This document shows, in pieces, positions 23,721 to 34,350 of a stretch of DNA of 64,000 nt (the first letter of the stretch is position 1; each line of letters opens with the position of its first letter). The stretch spans positions 110,597-174,596 of the forward strand of contig JAKSYS010000041.1 of assembly GCA_022925895.1 (NCBI GenBank), in the 5' to 3' direction. The translations under genes and the position numbers were made by a program. Under the pieces are notes generated by a model that was not told the origin of the DNA, did not search any database, and worked only from the letters and a program-made list of their open reading frames with translations. Source of the DNA: Fragilaria crotonensis (Eukaryota; Bacillariophyta; Fragilariophyceae; Fragilariales; Fragilariaceae).

Positions 23721-24563
23721 ACGAAGTGTGAGATGTGACACTTCCCGCAAAAAAAATCACGTACGATTCTACTAAAGACAATACTGTGGCTGAAAAAGAA
23801 TTAATTCCTTGTAGAAATATACAGCATGCACTGGTATTGGTGCCAAAGAATTAATCAGTACATACTATCGCCTACAATTCTACGGTTTGTTGTTGAAAAC
23901 ACAAGATCACGTAGTACGTAGCATAGTGTCATAGGAGTACTCGCATGATACAATACTGTACTAAAATTATACGCTACCACCATACCGTAGTACACAAAAC
24001 ACAGCGCTATAGTAATGAAAGTACCGTACACAGTACCACACTACCATACACACAGACCACGCCGTAGCTACCATACTGTACACCACCGCACCATACTAAA
24101 CGTACTGTAGCAGGCACCGAACACCATGCACCATGCACCAGACACGCCCATAGCTACTTGTACAACGTACAATGTACAGCGTATAAGCAACAACGAACCA
24201 TTGCGCTAGTACGACGGTAGTATCCCAGCTGACAGCACTGTAAAAACCGCTGTATACTGTACACTGTACGGCACAACCAATAGTCCACCCACGATACACC
24301 ATGCTACTCCAGTATTTCGTACAAAACACGTACAGTACTCGGTGTTTTATGTGCATCGAAATAATGAAGAAAAAAGCTCAGGAATAATACTGCAGTAGTT
24401 CAGGAGCAAAAAAAATTCTTCATAAAAATGAGGAAACAGCAAATGTCGGAATCCTGAACTAAATAAATAAACCAGAAAAAAACTTCAGGAATCCTGAACT
24501 AAATATGGGAATCCTGAAATTTTTCCAATAAATATGATAAAAAATTCTTGTATCAACTATGGT
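23721..24563. repeat. GTAC-rich spacer and right subterminal motif array
   Basis: 23.93-24.35 kb is dominated by GTAC and ACCATAC/CACCA words without a gene. From 24370 to 24530, GGAATCCTGAACT/TTCAGGA motifs recur about six times directly inside the right arm, mirroring the left array. Confidence 0.6.
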
Positions 24564-25100
24564 ACTTAGTTTTGGCACCCTTAGATGTACAATCAAAGGA
24601 TATCGTCAATATCATCAATGCAAACTTGACAAACCCTGGCAGAACATATTTTCTTCATTTCTAGTGCAGCCCTCAGATTTTGCAAAGGGGACCCCACACC
24701 CTGTACATTTGGGGCTTGTGCATTGACTTGTGATTCAACCAATAAGTAAGCTCACTACAAACAATCCTAGGGTGTCAAAAACATTTATGATACACCCTTT
24801 ACAATCCTTGACAGAAGATTTGTTCTGCATCTCCGATGTAGCACTCAGATTTTGCAATACAAAGGGGAACCCGCACCCTGTATATTTGGGGCTTGTGCAT
24901 TGACTTGTGATTCAACCAATATGTAAGCTCACTACAAACAATCCTAGGGTGTCATGAACATCACCAATGCATCTGAAAGAAACTTTTTCAGGATCATCTT
25001 CTGCATCTCCAAGTCTGATTGCAGACTCTGCTAGGTACCATGCAGTGTCTGTGATCAGAGCACACAAACCGGCAGCAAATCCAACCAGCACAGAATTCCA
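24564..25100. repeat. Right inverted arm of the 14-kb transposon
   Basis: Reverse complement of the left arm, with two about 180-bp units; CAAACAATCCTAGGGTGTC occurs near 24759 and 24935. It ends at GAATTCCA (25093-25100). At 24588-24589 the sequence GATGTACAATC is the unoccupied form of the hairpin insertion site in the left arm. By eye the arms are about 95 percent identical where aligned. Confidence 0.92.
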
Positions 25101-25184
25101 TTGCTGCTTATGATGATCCTGCATCATTCAGCACCATGGAACCAAGCTCCTTCTTGGCCAAGCCTGAACCTGTCCACTTTGCAG

Positions 25185-25745
25185 ATGCATGACAATGAAT
25201 GTGATTCCTTAGGCTTCAAACTGGGGACAAGCGATTGCCATTTTGCTTCACCTTGGACTGCAACCTAAATTTCGAACCAGGTTAAGAGTGACAACTGCTC
25301 AACAGGTTTTTGTCATGCAGTGCTATAAATGCATGAGCATATTCTCAGATGCATGACAATGATTCTATCACAGCACTGTTTGCAATGAATGTGATTTCTA
25401 GGGCTTCAAACTGGGGACAACTTTCATTTTGCCTTACCTTGGGCAGCAAATGCAATTCATGACAAGGACATGAGTGACAGCTGCTCAACAGGTTTTTGTC
25501 ATGCAGTGCTTCAAATTCTTGTGTCTCTGATCAGATGGATGATAATGATTCTATCACAGAACATTTTCCAATGAATGTGATTCCTTAGGCTTCAAACTGG
25601 GGACAAGCGATTGCCATTTTGCTTCACCTTGGACTGTAACCAAAATTTCGAACAAGGTCAAGAGTGACAACTGCTCAACAGGTTTTTGTCATGCAGTGCT
25701 ATAAATGCCTGAGCGTATTCTCAGATGCGTGACAATGATTCTGTT
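25185..25745. repeat. Tandem repeats of about 180 bp outside the right arm
   Basis: Three diverged units start with GATGCATGACAATGA-like sequence at about 25185, 25350 and 25533, with a partial fourth at 25725. Each contains CTTCAAACTGGGGACAA and CTGCTCAACAGGTTTTTGTC. They are unrelated in sequence to the arm units although similar in length. I saw no clear inverse copy on the left side. Confidence 0.8.
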
Positions 25746-27299
25746 GCTGATCATTCTTTGATGAATATGACTTCTCAGGTACCAGCCACTTAGCACTGAT
25801 ACGGGCAATAGTGCTACTTTTGCACCATCATGCCTCATAACAGCACCACAGCACCACAACCATCATCATCACGTGTAAAGATAACAGGAATTGGACCTCC
25901 TTAATGTGTGTCTTTCTTATTGGCAACATTGTGATTATTCTTCCCTGACTGGTGGTGCAGGGCTCCTCTTTTCTGCACACCAACAACGAGTATACACTAT
26001 ACACAACACACCTGATTCTTAGTAGTCACATTTTTGACTACTGATTGATTACCCCACAATGCTGGTAGTCAGTGGTCATCAGCAGTCAGTCATGATCAGT
26101 TGTTGATCAAGTTTTGACTATATACTTGGCCCCGTGATTAGCAAACCCTGCCTGCATTACCATGAAACCCTAACTCTAAACATGATTCCAATTATACAAT
26201 TTTACAACACCCTCAAAAATGGAGTGGTATTATACCACGGTATAATACAATTTGTACTATACCCATACGAAACATACACATCCATAGTTATGACTGACCT
26301 GATACCGGGCCCAATCATAACTAACTACTGCTGTGGCACAGTATACTACCACGTTGTGGTATTCTGGAAAACCTCCTGGTTATCGAGGATACTGGGTCGG
26401 ACGAATTTCATGTGAATGACATGAGAGCACAATTTTATTATATTTAATGGAGGTATCCGGCTTGGCGACCTCTAAATACTTGCACATATATACATTGCAG
26501 TGCAAGAATTTGTGGTTATCATATCATTTGTTGATTCTTACGACCACAGTCACCTCTTTGATAGAACTTTACAGGGGTACAGTAACAAATCATTCAGTAC
26601 AATCTGTACTCACGCTACAGTATCTGAACCGGTTTTAACCGGTATGACGATTGTGGTACCGGTTGACCGACCGGAGGTGAAAGAAGGCTATGGTTATACT
26701 AATACTAAACCGTGGTGAAGCCAGCGATGCAATTGACCAAAAAGTTGCCACCCCCACAACCGGTACACCAACCGCTGCTACATTTTTGTCCCGGTTAGTA
26801 TATTTGGTATAACTATTCCGACCCCTGGTTGCTGTCACTGCGTTACGATTTGCGCCAGAGATTCATTACAGTACTACAGTACAGTTGAGTACAGTGGACA
26901 GTGGACAGTGGACAGTGGACAGTGGACAGTGGGTATCTTTCCTCGAAATTGGATCGAAATGACTCCCTCGCCTACGACTATACCCAGCAAACGTTCTGTC
27001 TGTCATTGCCGCCAAGCATCGGGGTTCTTGTGTGGTCATCCGCGTTATAGTGCCGCACCGGGATCTTTTTCTCCGTCCCCCACTCGCTTGGCTTGGACTT
27101 AAGAGTGCGGTCTGTATCATACTCTCTCATTCGAAGCGCCATTCGCCTCATTGCTCCGCATTCCGAGACGCACCACAAGTTCAAGTCTGTTGTGCAAATC
27201 AGTTCACTGCATATAGATAAAAATCGTGATTATTGTTGGTGGGTCATTATAAATCCTCTGTACGACGAAACAACAAACCTCTTGACACTCGTCAACATC
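25746..27299. other. Right flank: palindrome, CCGG cluster, 7-bp repeat, tricorn upstream region
   Basis: Holds a near-perfect palindrome TATTATACCACGGTATAATA at about 26228-26247, and a CCGGTT/AACCGG cluster at 26625-26800 mirroring 9.53 kb. A 7-bp unit (ACAGTGG) repeats about six times at 26890-26931. From about 26950 the composition becomes genic; this is the likely promoter and 5' leader of the tricorn-type gene. No separate gene is supported. Confidence 0.45.
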
Positions 27300-30200
27300 A
27301 TGCCCATCGGTCGTCGCATCCGTTACAATGATCTTCCGAGCGACGAGAACATGGCTTCAGGTGAGGTCGATGATTACGACGACAACGGCGACGACGATGA
27401 GGAGGAGGAGGAAGACGAGTTTGTCGCCAATGGTGGTGGATTGGATCCTGGTCGTATGGGATCTTCCAATTCCTATTCCAGCATTCTTAAAGATGAGGAA
27501 GATCAACAACATGTTCCTCGTCGTCGTAGAGCTCCTCCTCCAGCGTCTGGAAACGATCGTAGGAGAGGGAGGAGTGGGTGTTGTACCTGTCTCTGGATGA
27601 CCATGTTAGTTGTCATGATTGTGGGTGTTGCAGGAATTGTTGTGGGGAGGATCGAATCCAAGTTGAATCCAGAAGCGGATGGTCATGACGCTCATTCTGA
27701 TACCAATCAGTCATCATCCACGTCGACATCAAGCTGGGTTGATACGTGGGATAGGTGGTTTTCGCCCAAGTCAGTAACGAAAGGTGCTTCGACCTCAATT
27801 GAGGGAAATGCTTCCGATACGGATGATGCTACGAGTATTACAAAAGCGATTCCTTCAGCTAATCAAGGGTCCGTGCACTATGACCCTGATGCGGCTCTCC
27901 AATATTATAATCCATTCAATTTCAAGCAAGGTGATTGGTATGGTTCCGTCGCTGTCCCCCCACCACAAGGAGGTGCGGGACAAGCGAATTCAAGATTGGG
28001 GTATCTCTCGCAACCCAATATGGTTGGACCTCACTTGGTCTTTGTTACCGAAGGAGATTTGTATTACACGCAATACAGTTCTACCAAGAGGACGGCTGCG
28101 TTCAAACTCACCACGACTGTCGGCAATATTCGCACTCCGACCTTGAATCCTGAATTTCCATACTTTGTTGCGTACACCGCCACCTACACCGGACATCGTG
28201 AGGTTTATGTGATGGACATGCGACCAGTGAAAGGTTACACACAGGCTGCCATCCGACTAACCTATTGGGATACATCCCACGGAGTTACTAGCATTGTCGG
28301 GTGGAAGGACAAGGGAAAAACATTGGTCTTTGCAGCGCAGTCTCGTGAGGTCGGCTTGCCTGACACTAGATTGTATGAAATTTCGTTGCAATCCAACATC
28401 GCAGGCGGTGCTGGTACCCAGGTATTGCAGGTACTCAAAATATCACCCATCCCCCTCTCCCAAGCCATTGATGGAGTCTGGAACGATGACTGTATTTACT
28501 TCACTCGTTACCAACAATCGAGCCATACCATCCGATACGTTGGAGGTACAGCAGAATCCTTGTGGGCATGGTGCGAGGGCGAATCCGAAGCTGTCCCCCT
28601 CACGTCCGATTATCCCGGCACCAGCAAGAGCCCCAAGATTGTGACCGGTCATGATGATGGTCAATTACTCATGTTGTTCATGAGTGATCGGAATGTCCAT
28701 AGCCATGTGCGTGATGCCAATGGCACCATAACTGCATCGTCCATGAATCTCTTTGCGACACCTCTTCCCAGCAGGGCGGACTTGTACAACCAAGAAGGTC
28801 AGTTGTACACTATACAGGAGCCGAGGGCGTTGACGACAGTATCATGCAGCTTTGGTGGTCTCGCATTAAGAGAATATACCGTCCACAACGACAAGGCTGT
28901 TCTACGCATTGGTGGTGATTTTCATCTCATGGACCCGGCATCCTCCATCAGCCACAGCATCCAACCGCTCGATATTGTGGTATATTCAGACTTTCATGAA
29001 CACCAAGAACGTCTCTTGCCAGTCAGCGTCACGACCGATTTGACCTCTGCTGATGTGTACAAAACAGCCTTTGGATCGACTGCTGCACTGTTGAGCATGC
29101 GAGGTCAACTCTTTGTTGCGCCGGTCATCCCCAGCCCTTCCTCCGGTGGCGGCAGAAACAAATACGCAGGCGCTGGTATGAACTTACCCGCTCGTCGATA
29201 CCGTGTTGTTCCGGGGATAACCATGGGTGGCGTCGTGCGAGTTCTCTCTGCAACATATGTTCCAATGCCGCAGGAAGATGGCAAGACCACTAGACGATTG
29301 GCCCTCATTTTGGCAACGGACCCAAAGACAGAGACTGCCGAACATGCGTTCTACTTGATTGAAACACAATCCGATAGCGCTCCCAGCTTTGTAGGTGTCG
29401 ACGTCCTTCCAGAACCATTTTTGGGGGGCAGCACGTCCACAGGAGGGTCAGTTGCCCTCGGAGGTTTGGGTAGCGTTGTCGCTACTAGCGTGAGACTCAG
29501 TCCATGTGGCCGTCGACTGGCATGGTCAGATACAGATGGAAGAATCTGTGTCATGACCATGCCCATGTACAAAGCCAAATCTGACGATTCGCTACCCTAC
29601 ACCGTCTTGCCAACTATGAACGAAAATGAAGAACCCATGGTGGGCATTGGCGTGGATCTTTGTGGAGCCCAGGTGGTAGGTATCTAGCTGTTACCCATTC
29701 TGCCAAGAACCAATTCATGATTATAAGCATCGTTGACTGTGGAGACCCGAACATTGAAGGTACGGAGGAAGTGGCCGACATCAGAATTGGTCGCGTTGTG
29801 CAAGCTACACCTTCCAGATTCAACGCGGCAAGCCCATACTGGGGTAGGACTGGCATGGATCAAGCGACTGCAGTTCAAGCTGCAACATTTGCGTCACTCT
29901 TGGGAAGAAAGCGCCAAAAGACGCTGGTGGCGCGACGGCCCTTTACTTCCTCACAGATCGTGATATTGTTTCCGACGTGAAGAGTCCTTGGGGACCACGC
30001 GCGCCAGGTCCCCACTTTGATAAGCGTCAGAGCGTTTACGCACTGCCATTGGTCGCAGTCGACAAAAATCCCATGAATCCCATGGCTGGCTTTTATGCCG
30101 GAGGAGGGGCTGCTGAACTTTGGGCCGATGGTTTTATTGATTTGCAGCTTCAACTTGAGGCACTGCAAGGTGCTTCGCCGGCCGCGGCCGGGGGTGACAA

Positions 30201-32330
30201 GCCTAAAGAACGACGCCTTACCCAAAATCATTTGCTGGCAGCAGCAGCAGCTTCCCGATCCGTTCAACGTTCTGTTGTTGATTCAAGTGGATCGCAGACA
30301 GCTGGTGCTTACGACTTTGGTAGTGACCAAGACTTTTCTGGTGAAAATGACAACGCAGGTTCATCGTCCCCTGCAGGTCTTGAAAGTACATCAAGCCCAT
30401 CGCCGACTACTGGATCAACACAATCGCCTTTAGCCCCATTTTTGTCGAATGATGAACCGACACCGCCATTTGAAATATTCTCGCCCTCGAGCACTCCGAC
30501 CTCTCCCGCAACGGGCTTTCCTTCAACTGTCCCGTCCACAGCGCCATCACAAGCTGAGATCTCGCCAGTTTTCCCAAACGACAATGAGATCGACTTTGGA
30601 TCCATCGTCGGGCTTGCATTCGCTCGCAAAGCCTATCGCATCGCCGGCATTCCTGCTGCTCCCTATAAGTCAATTCTTTGTCAACTTCAGGACGATCCAT
30701 CGCTAATCCTGGTGGAATCCACAGAAACTGGAGCTACTGTGAAACTCATGGCGACGGAAGACTTCCCATCCGACAAGATTGAAGTAATAACACTCTTTCA
30801 AGAATCAGATTACCTTGGATCTGGAGTGAGCACGACTCGAGACCACATCATGTTCATCCTTGGCCCCGGACATATCAAAGTGGTTGCCAATACCGCAGCG
30901 AGTGTGCTACAAATACCCAGTGATTCCAAAATGGAAGAAAACATTGTTGATACAACAGGCATGGCCGTGTCTGTGTGGCCGTCCTTGGAGTACAGACAAA
31001 TGTTCAACGACGCATGGCGTATGATGAGAGATTACTTTTACGACACCAACATGCATGGTGTCGACTGGGTCCAGATGCACGAACGCTACTCGAGCTTGGT
31101 CTCGCGCTGCTCGAAACGAGAAGAGTTGGACGATGTGCTGGCACAAATGTCGTCAGAATTAAGTGCATTGCATGTCTTTGTGTACGGTGGAGAATACAAC
31201 GATCCCATGCATGGCAATGCTGACCTAACGAAGCTTCATGAAGTGGCCAGTCTCGGGCCAACTTTGAACGATCGCTTGAGTACAATGGTTATATCGTCAC
31301 GTCCATTGCTCATCGTGACCCTGACTTCAACCTTGTTGACGGGTCTGCCATCTACAGTCCACTTTCCAGCCAAGTGTTGGAGCTCTCTGGACAGCATGGT
31401 TTGGATACTGGCGATGTCATCGTAGGCATCAACGGTGAGAGTGTCATGCGCGTCCCTGACATGCACATGCTATTGCGCGGGACGGCTGGACGATCGGTGC
31501 GTTTGGACGTACTTCGGCAGCCCCAAATCCCTCGACCGGAAGCCAATGAGACGGACATGAAGCCTCAACCTGTCATTACTGTGCCACTCTCTCAAACAGA
31601 TGCCGATAATCTGCGTTATGCCGCTTGGGAATGGAAAACTCTGGAATTAGCCAAAAAGCTCGCGCAGGGCAAGCGCTTCACCGTTGGCTACGTGCACTTA
31701 CGAAGCATGATGGGCCCGGAAGATATCGATGCCTTTACACGAGGATTCTTCACTGATTATGATAAACAGGCTCTGATCATTGATGTTCGTCACAACAATG
31801 GTGGGAACATTGATTCGTGGTTGCTTGACGTGTTGCAACGCCGGGCCTGGATGTACTGGCAGGGTCGAGCTACCAATATCAAAAACGGAGGACTGGGTTG
31901 GGACCAACAATTTGCGTTCCGCGGACATGTCGTTGTTCTGATCGATGAAAAGTCATCAAGTGACGCCGAAGGATTTGCTCGTGGCGTCTCTGAACTTGGA
32001 TTAGGAAAACTTGTAGGCACACGAACTTGGGGCGGTGGCATCTGGTTAGCGTCCGATAACCGCTTGGTGGATGGTGGCATTGCGAGCGCGCCTGAAGTTG
32101 GCACCTACAACTATGATTTCGGATGGGGTCTGGGCATTGAGCAACAGGGCGTTTCACCAGACGTTCACATTGATAACAATCCCAGGCTAGCCTTCGAGGG
32201 CAAGGACCCGCAGTTAGAGAAGGCAATTGACGTGTTGGCTAAATGGCTTGTGGACGAACCTGTGGTGCTGCCTCCGGATCCTGGTGCGAAACCGGATAAA
32301 TCCCTGCATGCTAATGTGGAGCAATGCTGA
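27300..32330 (+). CDS. Membrane-anchored tricorn-type serine protease (three frameshifts)
   Basis: Start ATG at 27300 (MPIGRRIRYNDLP). An acidic cytosolic-like tail is followed by one membrane segment at about residues 95-116, then a Ser/Thr linker, an N-terminal WD40-like beta-propeller region, a second propeller region with a low-complexity S/P/T insertion (30.3-30.6 kb), the C1 region with HVFVYGGE (catalytic His candidate), a PDZ domain (GDVIVGINGESVMRV) and an S41-type domain with DEKSSSDAEGFARG (nucleophile serine). This is the tricorn core protease order. The frame changes near 29660, 29845-29900 and 31262, each time equivalent to one missing base; protein similarity continues across all three. 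With no introns of credible size there, either assembly errors or decay explain them. Tricorn trims peptides downstream of the proteasome in archaea; the role here is unknown. Confidence 0.85.
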
Positions 32331-32412
32331 GTGCGCTAAACAATTTTCCATCTTAAATGGTGACCCTACTATAATAGAGGACTGTAGTCAGATTTCTCAG
32401 TTATCTATACCA

Positions 32413-33639
32413 TTAAAATTCCGTAAGCGTTGTAACCTTTGGCATGTTAAGCTCGTAACCCAACTGCAGCGTCAGAGCCTTGAGTGCGTCTCCAAGATCA
32501 TCGTCGGTTCGATTGCTACGATGCACTCCTCCTCGCAAATCTTTCCATTCCAACGAGACACGGGCCTTCTTTTTCTTCTCGTTAACTTTTGGTTCCATGG
32601 GAGACTTTGCCTTGTGGAAGGGCTGACTGCAAATGGTGGCAACTTTCTCCAAGTTGGGGGCGTAGACGACATCGTTGGGGGTTGTCAATCCTGCCATTTC
32701 AACAATATCGCACGGCGTGGCAGTTTCAATTTGATACATTCCCGCAATAAGTCCTTTCTTACGCGCATCAAGCATGGCAAGTGTGTATTCCAAGACATAC
32801 TTGACTGCCGCCTCGATGCACGAATCCTGCTCGGAAAGTGACGTGAACAAGGGAAGCATGAATTTCAAAAAGTCAGGATCAAGCTGACCGTCAATGCCTC
32901 CCACACAAAACTTGGTCACGAGACTCTCCACAGTCCGAAGGGGATGTCTGACTTGATGCAGGGTCTTTCGAAAGGGAGTTTCACAAGATTTTCCAAACAA
33001 TTCGTCGTTCGAACCGACTGCGCAGCCCCACTCTCTATCCACAAGGAGTATGCATTCCTTCGCCCAACACCGATCCCACTTACTGCGAGAGCTACATCCC
33101 GAATTCGATCTGTAGTTTGTTGGATGAAAGCCCATATGCCCTGTAAAATTAAAACAAAAATTTGCCACCGGTTCCAACGTTTTGGGTGGACGTAGGAATC
33201 GAATGCCATGGAACCAGCTGACCGTCCCATCTCGGGCAAAGTACCACCACGCATCCGATGCTTCCGGGATAACTTCCAATCCTTGAAAATTTTGAACTAA
33301 TTCCTTCGCGACATGGTCGATACCCGATGACATGGTACCAACAATTAGAAATTGACGTTCTTCCGTAAGGCCAACGGCAGGACGAAGCCAACCGACTCCA
33401 AGATATTCCGGATGCTGCAGTCGAATGAAAAAGTAAGCGTGGAAAAGAAGATAAGGGACAAGAACAATGGGCATGACCTTGATGAGAGGGTGCGATGTAA
33501 ATGTTTGCCACAGGCTCTCCTCTTCCGATTCATCGTTCGGTTCCACAACCGGATCAGCCACTGGAGTTTCACCTTGACTCTCGTTTGTCGTGGAGGAAGA
33601 CCGTTTCTTCTTCTTTCGATTGCGAAGCTCCTGAGTCAT
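32413..33639 (-). CDS. Single-pass sulfotransferase-like protein
   Basis: 408 residues in one exon. A basic/acidic N-terminal tail precedes a membrane segment at about residues 54-72, giving type II topology as in Golgi sulfotransferases. FLIVGTMSSGIDHVAKEL at 97-114 resembles the 5'-phosphosulfate-binding loop. QVRHPLRTVESLVTKFC resembles the 3'-phosphate-binding motif (R-x-P...S). A Cys-rich stretch lies between. The family transfers sulfate from PAPS to glycans or other acceptors; the acceptor here is unknown. It converges with the tricorn gene, the stops being about 80 bp apart. Confidence 0.7.
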   Translation of the reverse strand: MTQELRNRKKKKRSSSTTNESQGETPVADPVVEPNDESEEESLWQTFTSHPLIKVMPIVLVPYLLFHAYFFIRLQHPEYLGVGWLRPAVGLTEERQFLIVGTMSSGIDHVAKELVQNFQGLEVIPEASDAWWYFARDGTVSWFHGIRFLRPPKTLEPVANFCFNFTGHMGFHPTNYRSNSGCSSRSKWDRCWAKECILLVDREWGCAVGSNDELFGKSCETPFRKTLHQVRHPLRTVESLVTKFCVGGIDGQLDPDFLKFMLPLFTSLSEQDSCIEAAVKYVLEYTLAMLDARKKGLIAGMYQIETATPCDIVEMAGLTTPNDVVYAPNLEKVATICSQPFHKAKSPMEPKVNEKKKKARVSLEWKDLRGGVHRSNRTDDDLGDALKALTLQLGYELNMPKVTTLTEF

Positions 33640-34041
33640 ACTTGTGCGGTGTTGGGGCCTGTTGGAGTGTTAGGAGAGAATGCTATGGGCAGCTATCAGC
33701 GATCAGCAAGTACAGCTGACATACAATGTGCTCATCTATGATCAGGCTACCAGGTACCTGGTACTGTACCGCTGAACTGTACACTCTGAACAACCTTCAA
33801 GAGTCGAACAATGTCAGAAGCGAGTATGCAGTATGCAGTATGCATACTGTAGTACTGTATGTCAGTACGTTGTACGTGAAGACATCAGTACTGTGACGTG
33901 GGCGCTGACGTCAAATTGGTGAAACCTAATCGGACCCAGCGAGTGTGTCCTAGTAGGGTACACACACGGAGCACTGCTGCGACGCATACGTATGATATAT
34001 CATATTATCATATAACATGCCCATCATACATTCTAATTGTC
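33640..34041. other. GTAC-rich spacer
   Basis: No gene is seen. CAGGTACCTGGTACTGTACC near 33750 and ACTGTAGTACTGTATG near 33846 are self-complementary words of the GTAC type found across the window. The segment holds the upstream region of the sulfotransferase-like gene and ends at the Harbinger target site. Confidence 0.5.
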
Positions 34042-34350
34042 TAAGGCCAATGCTTACAGGCAAGCCAAAACTCGAACAAAACAAACGGGACCTCGTCCTT
34101 TGTAGAATTCCAATGCTTACAGGCACCTTTAACAAAACAAACCAGACGTCTGCGTTTGCAATTCCGGGTTTGTAGAAATACTTTCACAAACGAGGACTCC
34201 GCGTTTGTAGAAGTACCCGGAATGCATATTTACAAAACAAACCCTTCGAATGTAGTTTTTGACTCGCAGCACCGCAACAAACCCTTCAAATTTCACTTTG
34301 GCACGCAGCCTTGCAATAATAAAGTCAACATCCAGCTCATCTGATTGATC

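Larger units (their letters stand above)
11139..25100. mobile_element. 14-kb transposon with long inverted arms
   Basis: The arms are inverted copies. The left arm is 11139-11837 plus 12704-12727, interrupted by a hairpin element. The right arm is 24564-25100. Both begin at a shared TGGAATTCTGTGCTGG and end at a shared stretch reading GGGTGCCAAAAC on the left. The arms contain about 180-bp tandem units, three in the left and two in the right. Inside the arms lie arrays of TTCCTGAA-type motifs, then three genes: a DDE transposase (+), a GNAT/cysteine-peptidase gene (-) and an unknown spliced gene (-). No clear target-site duplication is visible at these boundaries, so the true ends may lie further out (see the flanks at 9.5 and 26.8 kb). 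Confidence 0.75.

Noticed and set aside
29655-31270. Programmed frameshifting or tiny introns in the tricorn gene
   Set aside because: Three sites without shared slippery sequence, and gaps too short for GT-AG introns of the size seen elsewhere.
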